DNA of 64,000 nucleotides from Actinomadura sp. WMMA1423. GTDB lineage: Bacteria > Actinomycetota > Actinomycetes > Streptosporangiales > Streptosporangiaceae. Each line of letters begins with the position of its first letter. Positions within the stretch are counted from its first letter, which is position 1. A program made the position numbers and the translations under genes. This document shows positions 43,773 to 52,733 of this stretch, piece after piece. The notes under the pieces are model-generated. The model made no database searches. It had not been told where the DNA came from and saw only the letters and a program-made list of their open reading frames with translations. The DNA lies in assembly GCF_006547145.1 (NCBI RefSeq), contig NZ_CP041244.1, positions 5,084,001 through 5,148,000 on the forward strand. Reading direction: 5' to 3'.

Positions 43773-44222
43773 CTAGTTCAGCGCCGCGTACACATGGGCG
43801 GCGACCGCGCCGTACGCCAGGTGGGGGACGACGTCCGACGCCCAGTCCGTCGCCGACCACTGGCGGGGGTCGGTCAGGCCGAGGGCGGTCATCGGCGCGC
43901 TCGACCCGGCCATCGCCAGCCCGGTCAGGACGGCGGTCCCGACCGGGCGCGGCAGGCGCCGGCGCCCCGACAGCAGGCCGTAGAGCAGGCCGGCGCCGAG
44001 GCCCGTGCCGAAGCCGAGCATCGGCCCGAGCCCGGCCTTCCGGTTCTCGGCCTTCTCCCCTTCGCCCAGGTCGACCCCGGCGACGTCGGCCAGCCTCTCC
44101 ACGCTCTGCTCGGGCGTGCTGCTGGCCGGACGGCCCCGCAGCGCCATGTCGAGGTAGGTCACCATGTTGAGGGCGGTGGTCCCGGCGGCTCCGGCGACCA
44201 GCCCGCGCGTGATTCTGTCCAT
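43773..44222 (-). CDS. Hypothetical membrane protein
   Basis: The 149-residue protein has about four weak hydrophobic segments (GLVAGAAGTTALNMVTYLDM, LGPMLGFGTGLGAGLLYGLL, GTAVLTGLAMAGSSAPMTALGL, VVPHLAYGAVAAHVYAAL) and an acidic loop. I recognise the pattern from uncharacterised actinobacterial membrane proteins only. Confidence 0.7.
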   Translation of the reverse strand: MDRITRGLVAGAAGTTALNMVTYLDMALRGRPASSTPEQSVERLADVAGVDLGEGEKAENRKAGLGPMLGFGTGLGAGLLYGLLSGRRRLPRPVGTAVLTGLAMAGSSAPMTALGLTDPRQWSATDWASDVVPHLAYGAVAAHVYAALN

Positions 44223-44283
44223 GCAGTGGCGCTACCCAGCATCGACGGGCTCCCACATCCCTCTCACGCTGGGCGCGCTCCGG

Positions 44284-44961
44284 TCAGGTCCGGCTCTGTA
44301 CGCCGGCGCGCCGCGCGGCGGCGAAACCGGCGGCGGCGACCGCGACCAGCACGGCGACCGCGCACCACAGGGGCGCCGACACCGAGACGGTCCGGATGAG
44401 GAGGGCGCCGATGGCCGCGCCCAGCAGCAGGGCCGCGATCGACAGGCTCTTGCGCGCGAGCCGGCTCCGGCTCTCGTCGCACCCGGCGAGCAGGGAGGTG
44501 AGGGTCGTGGTGATCACGACCGTCCTGAAGTCGGGCACCTCCAGCCGCTGGACGATCGCGTACTGCCAGCCCATCGAGACGGCGAGGACGGCGATCACCG
44601 CCAGGCGGCCGGGCCCGGCACCGTGCCCCACGGTCGCCACGATCACGGCGGCGGCGACCAGGGCGCACGCCTGCGTCGCGGTGGCCGCGCCCAGCAGCCG
44701 GCCCTTGTGCTCGATCCCCTTGAACGCGAAGCGCCCTCCCACGAGGGCACCGACGCAGTAGGACCCGGTCGAGAGCGAGGTCAGCAGGACCTCCGTCCCA
44801 CTGCCGCCGAGGCCCAGCCCGAGAAAGATGATGTTTCCGGTCATATTCGCCACGAAGACGTTGCCCAGCTCCAGAAAGCTCACCGAGTCCACCAGACCGG
44901 TCATTATCGTGAGCAGGACGAGCAATGACGGCAGCGGTCCTTCGTAGCGGGATCCAGGCAC
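44284..44961 (-). CDS. DUF1275 (YoaK-type) membrane protein
   Basis: The 225-residue protein has six membrane segments and the DUF1275 signature DSVSFLELGNVFVANMTGNIIFLGLGL near the N-terminus, with AIVQRLEVPDFRTVVITTTLTSLLAG later. The family is found in many bacteria with unknown function. A -10-like GAGAAT lies six bases before the GTG start. Confidence 0.88.
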   Translation of the reverse strand: MPGSRYEGPLPSLLVLLTIMTGLVDSVSFLELGNVFVANMTGNIIFLGLGLGGSGTEVLLTSLSTGSYCVGALVGGRFAFKGIEHKGRLLGAATATQACALVAAAVIVATVGHGAGPGRLAVIAVLAVSMGWQYAIVQRLEVPDFRTVVITTTLTSLLAGCDESRSRLARKSLSIAALLLGAAIGALLIRTVSVSAPLWCAVAVLVAVAAAGFAAARRAGVQSRT

Positions 44962-45074
44962 TCGCGCATTCTCGCAAGTCGCCCAGCGGGATCATGAGGA
45001 CGCACCCGGGGCGTGTCGTAGAGGCGAACGGAGCCGAAAATGGTGTCACCGCGCCTGCACTCGCCGCTTCTGTG

Positions 45075-47759
45075 TCAGCGACGGGCGCGTAGATCCTCGA
45101 TCAGGACGAGGGTGCAGGCCTGTTCGTGGCGGGCCCCGATGCGTTCCCATGCCTCGGCCGAGCCGGTGAGTACCCCGATGTCCCGGTGGAGGCGGCCGGA
45201 GGCGCGGGCGAGGCAGGCGGCGGCCCACGCGTTCTCCGCGGCGGCGTCCGAGGCGGCGGCCAGGCGCTCCGGAGCGTCGGGCAGGCCCGCTGCGACGGCG
45301 AGTTCGGCCCCGGTCGCGCGGGCGTATCCCCGGTACCAGTCCTGCGGCGGGAACGCGGCGAACGCCCGCTCCACCAGGGCCGCAGCGTCATCGGTCCGCC
45401 CGGCTCGCAGCGCGGTCCGGGCGTCGACGAACGCCGCGTAGGAGTCCAGGTAGCGGGACCGGGCGTCCCCTGCGATGCGTTCCGCGCGGGCGCGCCACAG
45501 GCGGAGGCCGTCCTCGTCGCCGAGAAGTCCGTGGGCCAGGGCGAGGGCCGCGGCCGAGGGCGCCGTCCAGGCGAGCGGGCTTCCGGCGCCTTCGCAGGCC
45601 TCCCACAGCGTGTCCGCGTGCGACAGCGCCTCGTCGAGGTCGCCCATGAGGACCAGGGACTGGAGAAGGGTGCTCATCGCGACCGGTGACCGGTCGCCGA
45701 CCAGGTCGTCGGACGCGGCGAGCCGCGCCGCCGCCAGCGCCGCGCGCAGGTCGCCCGCCGCGACGGCGCAGGACGTGGCCATGTGGTAGGTGTCGGTGAT
45801 CTCCGGGGCGGGATACGGGACGTCGCGCGGCATCGCCGCGAGCAGGCCGACGCGTTCGGTGGCGATCCGGTGCGCCTCCCGGAACCGGCCCGCGGTCAGG
45901 GCGGCGATGCCGCACGCGTCCAGCGCGGCCGACAGCAGCACCGGGTCGCCGGTGGCCCTGGCCGCGACGAGCGCGTCCCCGGCCAGGGACGGATCCGGGG
46001 TCACCTTCTCTGCGAAGTGGTTCCACGCCCTTGCGGCGGCGACGTGGGCGGCCACGACCCGGTCGCGGGAGTCCCCGACGGCGGCGGCCCGGGCGAGCAG
46101 TGCCCGCAGGCGCTCGTGGGGGATCTCGGCGTCGAAGCCGGAAGGGTGCCGTTCGGCGGTCACCACGGCAAAGGCGAGGGCGACCGCCTCCCCGTCGCCG
46201 TCGCCCGCCTCGCGGGACCGCTCCGCCGACTCCAGCAGGAGGTCGAAGGACCGGCCGGTCTCGATCAGGGCGTGCGCGGCGTCGGCGGCGTCCCGCAGAT
46301 CGCGCGCCGCCTCGTCCGGGGCGGACGCCCGGCGGGCCGCCTCCCGGTAGTGGCCGGGCGCCTCGTCGAGGAACCGGCGGGAGAAGGTCAGATGCCCGAG
46401 CGACCGGGCGAGGCGGTGCGGCGCGTCCGCCGGGCCGGGCGGCGCTCCCGCGAGGGCCGCGCGCAGGTCGTCGGCGACGGAGTCGAAGCGGTCGCGCCAT
46501 TCGCCGGCCGGCATGTCCTCCAGTTCGGCGGCGGTGTCGGCGGCCCACCCAAGGTACCGCTCGCGGACGGCCGCCTGCGCGGCACCGGCGGCGAGCCGCT
46601 CCGCGGCGAACGCGCGGACCGTCTCCAGCATGCGCCACCGGCCCTCCGCGGTCCGGACGACGAGGCTCTTGTCGACCAGCCGGCCGAGCAGGTCGGCGAC
46701 CGGCCCCGCGCCGAGGCCGGGGACGACTGCGCCCGCGGCAGCCAGATCGAACCCGCCGACGAACACCGCGAGGCACTCGAACATCTCCTTCTCGTCCTCG
46801 GTCAGCAGGTCGTGGCTCCAGCGGATGACCCCGCGCAGGGACCGGTGCCGCTCCACCGGTCCGCGGCCTCCGGTCAGCAGCCGCAGCACGTCGTCCAGCG
46901 CGGACAGCAGCCCGCTCGCCCCGAGGGACGCGCCGCGCGCCGCCGCGAGTTCGATCGCCAGCGGCACGCCGTCCAGCCGGCGGCAGATCTCGGCGACGTC
47001 CTCGCGGGCGGCGGTGAACCCCGGATCGGCGGCCGTCGCGCGGGCCAGGAACAGCCGTTCCGCGTCGGAGCCCGCCGGAAGCGGCGGGACGGGAACGGTC
47101 CGCTCGCCCTGCAGCCCGATGCGCTCGCGGCCGGTGGCGAGGACGGTCAGGGTGGGGCAGGCGGACAGCAGCCGCTCGACGAGGTCGGCGGCGGCGTCGA
47201 GGAGATGCTCGCAGTTGTCCAGCACCAGCAGCGTCCGGCCCCTCGCGAGGCGGCGGACGATGACGTCCTCCAGGGACTGGCCGGGCCGCTGGGCCAAGCC
47301 GAGCGCGGACGCCACCGCCTGCGCGACGAAGGCCTCGGCGACCGGTACCAGGTCGACGAACGCGCCGCCGAGCGGGAACGCCGGCGCGGCCGCCTCGGCG
47401 GCCGCCGCCGCCAGCCGCGTCTTGCCGATCCCGCCGGGGCCGAGGAGGGTCACCAGCCGCTCCCTCTCCAGCAGGCCGAGCACCGCCGCGACCTCCTCGG
47501 CGCGCCCGAGGAACGCGGTCCGCGCCGCCGGCAGGCCGGCGACGTGGCCCGGCGGGGGCGTGGCGCGCCGCGCCTCCTCCGCCAGCTCCCACCGGTCGGC
47601 CGCGCCGTACTTGCGCAGGAGCGAGGAGATGTGGCTCTCGACCGTCCGGACCGAGATGTGGAGCCTGCCGGCGATCCGGACGTTCGACAGCCGCTCGGCG
47701 AGCGCCGCGAGGACCTCCGCCTCGCGCTTGGACACCTGGACCGGACGCTGGGGGGTCAT
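45075..47759 (-). CDS. Large regulator: N-terminal LuxR HTH, NB-type ATPase, TPR array
   Basis: The 894-residue protein starts with a LuxR helix-turn-helix (about 8-66: KREAEVLAALAERLSNVRIAGRLHISVRTVESHISSLLRKYG), then a STAND/AfsR-like ATPase (about 85-380: Walker A GPGGIGKTRL, Walker B TLLVLDNCEHLL, LDGVPLAIELAAAR), a winged-helix segment (IRWSHDLLTEDEKEMFECLAVF) and a helical repeat C-terminus to the end. Related LAL regulators have the HTH at the C-terminus; here it is first. Signal binding is probably by the repeats. ATG 47759 chosen. Confidence 0.87.
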   Translation of the reverse strand: MTPQRPVQVSKREAEVLAALAERLSNVRIAGRLHISVRTVESHISSLLRKYGAADRWELAEEARRATPPPGHVAGLPAARTAFLGRAEEVAAVLGLLERERLVTLLGPGGIGKTRLAAAAAEAAAPAFPLGGAFVDLVPVAEAFVAQAVASALGLAQRPGQSLEDVIVRRLARGRTLLVLDNCEHLLDAAADLVERLLSACPTLTVLATGRERIGLQGERTVPVPPLPAGSDAERLFLARATAADPGFTAAREDVAEICRRLDGVPLAIELAAARGASLGASGLLSALDDVLRLLTGGRGPVERHRSLRGVIRWSHDLLTEDEKEMFECLAVFVGGFDLAAAGAVVPGLGAGPVADLLGRLVDKSLVVRTAEGRWRMLETVRAFAAERLAAGAAQAAVRERYLGWAADTAAELEDMPAGEWRDRFDSVADDLRAALAGAPPGPADAPHRLARSLGHLTFSRRFLDEAPGHYREAARRASAPDEAARDLRDAADAAHALIETGRSFDLLLESAERSREAGDGDGEAVALAFAVVTAERHPSGFDAEIPHERLRALLARAAAVGDSRDRVVAAHVAAARAWNHFAEKVTPDPSLAGDALVAARATGDPVLLSAALDACGIAALTAGRFREAHRIATERVGLLAAMPRDVPYPAPEITDTYHMATSCAVAAGDLRAALAAARLAASDDLVGDRSPVAMSTLLQSLVLMGDLDEALSHADTLWEACEGAGSPLAWTAPSAAALALAHGLLGDEDGLRLWRARAERIAGDARSRYLDSYAAFVDARTALRAGRTDDAAALVERAFAAFPPQDWYRGYARATGAELAVAAGLPDAPERLAAASDAAAENAWAAACLARASGRLHRDIGVLTGSAEAWERIGARHEQACTLVLIEDLRARR

Positions 47760-47902
47760 CACGCCAGTGTCGTGGCTCCGGAGAGACTCCGGTGGCGGTT
47801 TCCGTGCCGTCTCCGTGGCGGCACGGATGTCCTGGAAAGGCGCGGCCCGGAGACTTGCGGGACATACGGCGATCACGCAGACCACCCGGATCGGAGAAGC
47901 CC

Positions 47903-48460
47903 GTGCGACGCATCATCAACTCGACGTTCGTCTCGATCGACGGTGTCATCCAGGACCCGCAGGACTGGCCGTCCCTCGGGGGCGGCGACTCCGGCGCGCA
48001 GACGGAACTGCTGCTCGGCTGCGACGGCGTCCTGCTCGGCCGGCACACCTACGACAGTTTCGCCTCGGTGTGGAAGGGGCGGTCCGGCGACCCCTACACC
48101 GACAAGATGAACGCGGTGACGAAGTACGTCGTCTCGTCCACGCTGGACAAGGCCGACTGGGACAACTCCGTCGTCATCGGCGGAGACGTGGTCGGCGAGA
48201 TCTCCCGCCTCAAGGAGCAGCCCGGCGGGGACATCGTCCTGTACGGGTTCGGCCGCCTCTCCCACACCCTGATGCGGCACGGACTGCTCGACGAGCTCCG
48301 GCTCTGGGTCCACCCGTTCTTCGTCGGGAAGGCCGACGAGGAGGGCCTGCTCTTCAGGCAGGAGAGCCGCGCCATGTTCGACGTCCTCGAAACACGGACG
48401 TTCGACTCCGGCGTCGTGCTGCTGTCGTACCGCATCAAGCCCTCCACCGCCGACGCCTGA
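47903..48460 (+). CDS. RibD_C / dihydrofolate-reductase-fold protein
   Basis: The 185-residue protein is a DHFR-fold RibD_C family member (INSTFVSIDGVIQD, GVLLGRHTYDSF, KYVVSSTLDKADW, GGDIVLYGFGRLSHTLMRHGLLDELRLWVHPFFVG). GTG 47903 after GGAGAAGCC. It is divergent from the large LuxR-ATPase gene, a frequent arrangement for a regulator and its target. Its substrate is unknown. Confidence 0.85.
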   Translation: MRRIINSTFVSIDGVIQDPQDWPSLGGGDSGAQTELLLGCDGVLLGRHTYDSFASVWKGRSGDPYTDKMNAVTKYVVSSTLDKADWDNSVVIGGDVVGEISRLKEQPGGDIVLYGFGRLSHTLMRHGLLDELRLWVHPFFVGKADEEGLLFRQESRAMFDVLETRTFDSGVVLLSYRIKPSTADA

Positions 48461-48601
48461 CGGGCCAGGGTTTCCGTGGAGCGGGCACTGCCAGGGCCCG
48501 GCGCCGCCCGGTCACGACGCCCCGGCCACGCGGCGGCGCCCCCGCCCCGGCGCCTCCCGTCACGTCCGGACCGCCTGCGGACCTCAAGGGCGCCCGGCCC
48601 G

Positions 48602-49207
48602 TCAGGCGCCGAGCGGGTTGCGGCGGATGCGCTCGGCGACCCCGCCGGCCACGGCGACCGCGGCCGTGCTGCCCGGCTTGCGCGCGGCCTGATCGCGGAA
48701 GCGCGCCGTGAACTCCTCGGCCAGGTCCAGGCGCGGGTAGCGTTCCAGCACCTCGGCTCGCAGGCCCGGCGGGATCCCTTGGAGACCGCGGCCGGAGATG
48801 TCGATGCCGGTGGCCAGCTCCAGCAGGTGGCCCTCGGGATCCTGCTCGACCGGCACCTCGGGCCACATGTGCCGGACGACGATCTCCGAGGCCCGTACCC
48901 GCCGCTCCACCGGCCAGCCCGCTCCGGCGCCGAAGACCCAGGCCACATGGCCGCCCGCCTCCTCGAACGGCACCGTGTGGCTGTCGAACTCCGCCACCAG
49001 GCCGATGTCGTGCAGGACGGCCGCCACGTAGAGCAGCTCGGCGTCGAACCCGATGCCGTTGATCTGCCCGTAGGCCGCTGCCCATAGGTAGGAGCGGACG
49101 GAGTGGTTGAGCAGGGAGGGCGTCTCATACGTGGTGGCCACTTCGAGAGCGCCGCGGCAGACCGGGGTGTCGGGGATCAGAAGATCGTCGAATCCCGCAG
49201 AGGTCAT
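48602..49207 (-). CDS. HD-domain hydrolase (cyanamide-hydratase-like)
   Basis: The 201-residue protein has HD-superfamily metal ligands: His in LLNHSVRSYLWA, the HD pair in AAVLHDIGLV, His in VVRHMWPE and Asp in ATGIDISGRGL. The arrangement matches the HD proteins related to cyanamide hydratase. Real substrate unknown. It ends in a basic Ala/Val-rich tail. Confidence 0.85.
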   Translation of the reverse strand: MTSAGFDDLLIPDTPVCRGALEVATTYETPSLLNHSVRSYLWAAAYGQINGIGFDAELLYVAAVLHDIGLVAEFDSHTVPFEEAGGHVAWVFGAGAGWPVERRVRASEIVVRHMWPEVPVEQDPEGHLLELATGIDISGRGLQGIPPGLRAEVLERYPRLDLAEEFTARFRDQAARKPGSTAAVAVAGGVAERIRRNPLGA

Positions 49208-49239
49208 GTTGGTTCTCCGTTCTCCGTCTCCGGCGTGGG

Positions 49240-49785
49240 TCAGGTTTCGGGGTGCACCATCAGGAGGACGGCGCGGTTGTGCGCGGTGTGACCTCGGTAC
49301 AGGTGCGGGTGGGCGGCGTCGAACCGGATGGAATCGCCTTCGGCCAGGTCTGCGGGGGACGCGGCCGGACCGGCGGTGGCGCGGCCCCGGGTGAGGACGA
49401 GGCACTCCTCCACGCCGGGCAGGTGGGCCTCGGAGTGCTGGGTGCTCTCGGCGATGGCGATGTCGTAGACCTCCACGGTGCCGCGCAGCCTGATGCGGTG
49501 GAGGAGGCGCGCGCTGACCGCGTCGCCCTCGACCCGCGGCCGCCTGTCGCCGGCGCGGACCACCTCCACCGTCGAGGGCGGCGCCTCCAGCAGTTCGCCC
49601 AGGGACGCCTTCAGCGCGGTGGCCAGGGCCCACAGGGTGCTCAGGGTCGGGTTGCCCTGGCCCTGCTCGATGCCGTGCAGCGTGGTCTTGCTGATGCCGC
49701 TGGCGGACGCGAGGTCGGCCAGCGAGATCCCCGCCGCCGTGCGCAACCGGTGCACGTTCCGTCCCACCACTTGCGCAGAATCCAT
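49240..49785 (-). CDS. XRE-family regulator with C-terminal cupin
   Basis: The 181-residue regulator has a helix-turn-helix (8-62: NVHRLRTAAGISLADLASASGISKTTLHGIEQGQGNPTLSTLWALATAL) and a cupin sensor (about 85-178: EVYDIAIAES, HLPGVEECLVLTRG, LAEGDSIRFDAAHPHLYRG). It is divergent from the aminotransferase and probably senses a related small molecule. Start 49785 (MDSAQVV) is used; ATGs at 49797 and 49809 are alternatives. Confidence 0.88.
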   Translation of the reverse strand: MDSAQVVGRNVHRLRTAAGISLADLASASGISKTTLHGIEQGQGNPTLSTLWALATALKASLGELLEAPPSTVEVVRAGDRRPRVEGDAVSARLLHRIRLRGTVEVYDIAIAESTQHSEAHLPGVEECLVLTRGRATAGPAASPADLAEGDSIRFDAAHPHLYRGHTAHNRAVLLMVHPET

Positions 49786-49786
49786 A

Positions 49787-49816
49787 CGTATCAGCATAGT
49801 GGTACGCATGTATCAG
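49787..49816. promoter_or_regulatory. Direct-repeat operator in the XRE/aminotransferase promoter
   Basis: ACGTATCAG (49787-49795) recurs as ATGTATCAG (49808-49816), 21 bp apart (two helical turns). TACAAT at 49817-49822 is a good -10 box for the aminotransferase, so binding would cover the promoter. Confidence 0.5.
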
Positions 49817-49842
49817 TACAATGGAACCCCGGTGGAGGCGCG

Positions 49843-51003
49843 ATGACGGTGACACGGCTGCGCGGCATCCCGGGCATCGGCGTGGACGCCGTGGGAGACG
49901 CGGCCGACGCCGTGAACGACCCGGAGTTCCTCAGGCTGGAGAACCTCGACACCGACCTGCGGCCGCCCGCCGTCGCCCTCGCCGCCACCCGCGCGGCCGT
50001 CGACGACGACGCGGCCAACAGCTACCTGCCGTTCCAGGGGCACCGCTCCCTCCGCGCGGCCGCCGCGGCACACGTCGGACGCATCGCAGGACGGCCCTAC
50101 GACCCCGACACCGAATGCGTCGGCGTCGCGGGCGGGCTGAACGGCATCCTCAACACGCTTCTGGCGATCGTGGAGCCCGGGCAGGAGGTCGTGCTGTGCG
50201 ACCCCATCTACGCCGGGCTGGTCAACCGGGTACGGCTCGCGGGCGGCATCCCCCGCTTCGTCCCCGCCCAGCCTGCCGGAGACGGGTGGACCGTCGATCC
50301 CGAAAGGCTCGCGAGTGCCGTCGGACCCGGCACGGCCGCGGTCCTGATGATGGGGCCGGCGATGCCGACCGGCCTCGTCCTGGACGATCGCCACTGGTCC
50401 GCCCTGGCCGGCGCCTGCGAGCGCCACGACGCCTGGCTGGTCTACGACGCGGCCATGGAGCGCATCCGCTTCGACGGCCGTCCTCCCAGCCACCCCGCGG
50501 CCCGCGAGGGCCTGGCGGCGCGCACGATCACCGTCGGTTCGGCCTCCAAGGAGCTGCGGCTCATCGGCTGGCGGGTCGGCTGGGTCGTCGGCCCGGCGCC
50601 CATCGTCGCCGACATCCGCCTCGTCGGCCTGACCAACGTCGTCTGCCAGGTCGGTCTGGCCCAGGACGCCGTGGCCGCCGCACTGGACGCGCCCGACGCC
50701 GACGCCGATGTCGCGGCCGCCACCGCCGAATGGCAACGGCGCTGCGAGGCGGTCCTGCACGAGCTGGCCGGTTACCCGGTCGTCCCGCCGCACGGCGGCT
50801 GGTCGCTCCTCGTCGACACCGGGCCTCTGGAGCTGACCGCCGCCGAGCTCTCCCGGCGCCTCTTCGACCGGGCGAGGATCGCGGCCACCCCCATGGACGG
50901 CTGGGGCCCCAGCGGGTCGCACTACCTGCGGCTCGTGTTCGCCAACGAACCCATCGAACGCCTGACCGGCCTCGGCGACCGCTTCGGCCTCGCCCTGCGG
51001 TGA
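49843..51003 (+). CDS. Class I/II PLP-dependent aminotransferase
   Basis: The 386-residue enzyme has AGGLNGILNTLLAIVEPGQEV (cofactor phosphate loop), MMGPAMPTGLV, WLVYDAAMERIRFD (Asp and Tyr that position PLP), and the Schiff-base Lys in SASKELRLIGWRVG. ATG 49843 after GGTGGAGG. It is a fold-type I aminotransferase whose amino donor and acceptor are unknown. It is probably controlled by the divergent XRE-cupin regulator. Confidence 0.92.
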   Translation: MTVTRLRGIPGIGVDAVGDAADAVNDPEFLRLENLDTDLRPPAVALAATRAAVDDDAANSYLPFQGHRSLRAAAAAHVGRIAGRPYDPDTECVGVAGGLNGILNTLLAIVEPGQEVVLCDPIYAGLVNRVRLAGGIPRFVPAQPAGDGWTVDPERLASAVGPGTAAVLMMGPAMPTGLVLDDRHWSALAGACERHDAWLVYDAAMERIRFDGRPPSHPAAREGLAARTITVGSASKELRLIGWRVGWVVGPAPIVADIRLVGLTNVVCQVGLAQDAVAAALDAPDADADVAAATAEWQRRCEAVLHELAGYPVVPPHGGWSLLVDTGPLELTAAELSRRLFDRARIAATPMDGWGPSGSHYLRLVFANEPIERLTGLGDRFGLALR

Positions 51004-51038
51004 CCTTAGGAGGGTTGCGGGGCCGGTTCGTCAGCGCT

Positions 51039-51983
51039 TCACTTGGATTCGAGGCGGCCCATGGGGTCGGCGCCGTCCGCCAAAGCCTGCCGCGCCGCCG
51101 TCCAACCGGCGTCGTCGATGCCGAGCGCGTGGCGGAGGTAGGCCCAGGTGACCCGCTGGATCAGGGCGACCCGCTCGGGGTTCTCGTCCGTCGTCTCCTG
51201 GACCTCGTAGCCGGCGATCCCGCCGAGCGAGTGCTCGGCCCCGAACAGGGTGAGCAGGCTCTTGGGCCCCGGGCTCAGGAAGTACGGGTCGGTGAGCCAT
51301 TCCGGTCCCCGTACCGACAGCGGGGAGTCGTCCTCGTCCCCGGCGACCACGAGGGCCGGTGCGGTCATCTCCGCGAAGTCGGGGTTCATGAACGGGAAGT
51401 GCTCGGCCGCGAACGGCGTCAGGTCCGCGCCGCCCTTGCCCGCCGTGGCGAGCAGCACCCCCGCGCCGATCCGCGGATCGGACAGGTCCTCCGCCCGCCC
51501 GCTCACCGGATCGAGGACGCGCAGGCCCAGCAGGTTGCCCGCCGTCTGGCCGCCGAAGGAGTGCCCGGCCGCGGCGATGCGGCTCCGGTCGAGGCGGCCG
51601 CCGAGACCGGGGACCGCGGCCTCCAGCAGGTCGAGCCCGTCGAGGACGCGCTTCATGTCCTCCACGCGGAACCGCCAGAGCCGCGGGGTGCGCGGGTCGT
51701 GCGGAGGAAGACCCACCGTCCTCGAGTCGAGGTGGGTGGGCTGGACGACCACGAAGCCGTGCCCGGCCCAGAAGTCGGCCAGGGGGCCGTAGCCGTCCAG
51801 CGACGAGCCGAAGCCGTGCGAGAGGACGACGATGGGCAGTCCGCTCCCGGTCACCGGAGCGGAGACCCTCACCTGGAGGTCCTCACCGCGGCCCGGTGCT
51901 TCGAGCACCACCGGCTTCACCGAGACGACGGGGGCCGGCGGGGGGAGGGCCACGGCCGCCGCCGCCCTTTCCGATGCGGTCAT
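51039..51983 (-). CDS. Alpha/beta hydrolase (PAF-acetylhydrolase/chlorophyllase-like)
   Basis: The 314-residue protein has an alpha/beta-hydrolase fold with oxyanion-side VVLSHGFGSSLDGYGPLADFWAGHGFVVVQPTH, nucleophile elbow AAAGHSFGGQTAGNLLG (Ser), VVAGDEDDSPL with a possible acid and FGAEHSLGG with the catalytic His. It lacks a signal peptide. A MerR-type promoter lies upstream on the minus strand. Confidence 0.9.
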   Translation of the reverse strand: MTASERAAAAVALPPPAPVVSVKPVVLEAPGRGEDLQVRVSAPVTGSGLPIVVLSHGFGSSLDGYGPLADFWAGHGFVVVQPTHLDSRTVGLPPHDPRTPRLWRFRVEDMKRVLDGLDLLEAAVPGLGGRLDRSRIAAAGHSFGGQTAGNLLGLRVLDPVSGRAEDLSDPRIGAGVLLATAGKGGADLTPFAAEHFPFMNPDFAEMTAPALVVAGDEDDSPLSVRGPEWLTDPYFLSPGPKSLLTLFGAEHSLGGIAGYEVQETTDENPERVALIQRVTWAYLRHALGIDDAGWTAARQALADGADPMGRLESK

Positions 51984-52082
51984 GGAACGTTCTTCCTTCC
52001 GGCAGTGGATGCGGGACGACATCGGCCGGTGTCAGGCCGTGCGGCGTCCTGCCTGGTGGCGGGCGTGAGGCCCACTCGGGCT

Positions 52083-52114
52083 ACGCTAAAATCTGACGTT
52101 GACGTCAGAGGCAA
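52083..52114 (-). promoter_or_regulatory. MerR-type promoter with 20-bp spacer and central dyad
   Basis: On the minus strand -35 TTGCCT (52114-52109) and -10 TAGCGT (52088-52083) are separated by 20 bp. The dyad TCTGACGTTGACGTCAGA (52092-52109) fills the spacer. Overlong spacing with the dyad inside is the hallmark of MerR-activated promoters. It drives the hydrolase gene. Confidence 0.75.
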
Positions 52115-52146
52115 GGAATGTGGCCCAGGTCATGACCGGAGGGGCG

Positions 52147-52518
52147 ATGCGCATCGGCGAACTCGCGACCAGGGCGGGCGTCAGCGTCCGCGCACTGCGG
52201 TACTACGAGGAACAGGGGCTGCTGGCCTCGGAACGCAGCCCCAGCGGCCAGCGGCACTACCCGGGCGGCGCGGTCGACCGCGTCCAAGTGATCCAGCGGC
52301 TGTACGCCGCCGGGATACCGAGCAGGTCGATCCGGGACCTGCTGCCGTGCGTCGTGGACGGCGAGGCCACACCCGAGCTGCTCGACCGGCTCTCGGCCGA
52401 ACGCGACCGCATCGACCGGCAGATCACCGACCTGGTGAGCACTCGGGACAGGCTGGACACCGTCATCGGCAACGCCGCGGCGAACCTGCGGACGGGCAGG
52501 CACTGCCGCCTCCCGTGA
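52147..52518 (+). CDS. MerR-family regulator
   Basis: The 123-residue protein has a MerR helix-turn-helix (MRIGELATRAGVSVRALRYYEEQGLLASERSPSGQRHYPGGAV), a dimer helix and a C-terminal tail with CRLP. A Cys in DLLPCVVDG may be part of a sensor. ATG 52147 (MRIGELA) preferred. It probably activates the divergent hydrolase through the dyad at 52092-52109. Confidence 0.9.
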   Translation: MRIGELATRAGVSVRALRYYEEQGLLASERSPSGQRHYPGGAVDRVQVIQRLYAAGIPSRSIRDLLPCVVDGEATPELLDRLSAERDRIDRQITDLVSTRDRLDTVIGNAAANLRTGRHCRLP

Positions 52519-52622
52519 CCGGCATGCCGGGGACGCCGACGCGCGGCCTGCGACAGGCGTGAGGCCGCACCCACTCGCCGGCGGCGGACCGGCCGCCGGC
52601 TCGAGTCGGCGCACGTCCGGTT

Positions 52623-52642
52623 CCATATGCCTGCGATACGCC
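52623..52642 (-). promoter_or_regulatory. Shared regulatory site in the orphan kinase promoter
   Basis: On the minus strand GGCGTATCGCAGGCATATGG matches 53931-53950 at 17 of 20 positions. It sits just before a -10-like TAAGCT (52650-52655). Confidence 0.6.
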
Positions 52643-52733
52643 CCGATGCTTAAGCTGCGGGGATAGCGCGCGCCGGTCGCGGATGACCGCCCGCGCGCGC
52701 ACCGGCATTGACCCCGTCCACCTGGCGGCACCC

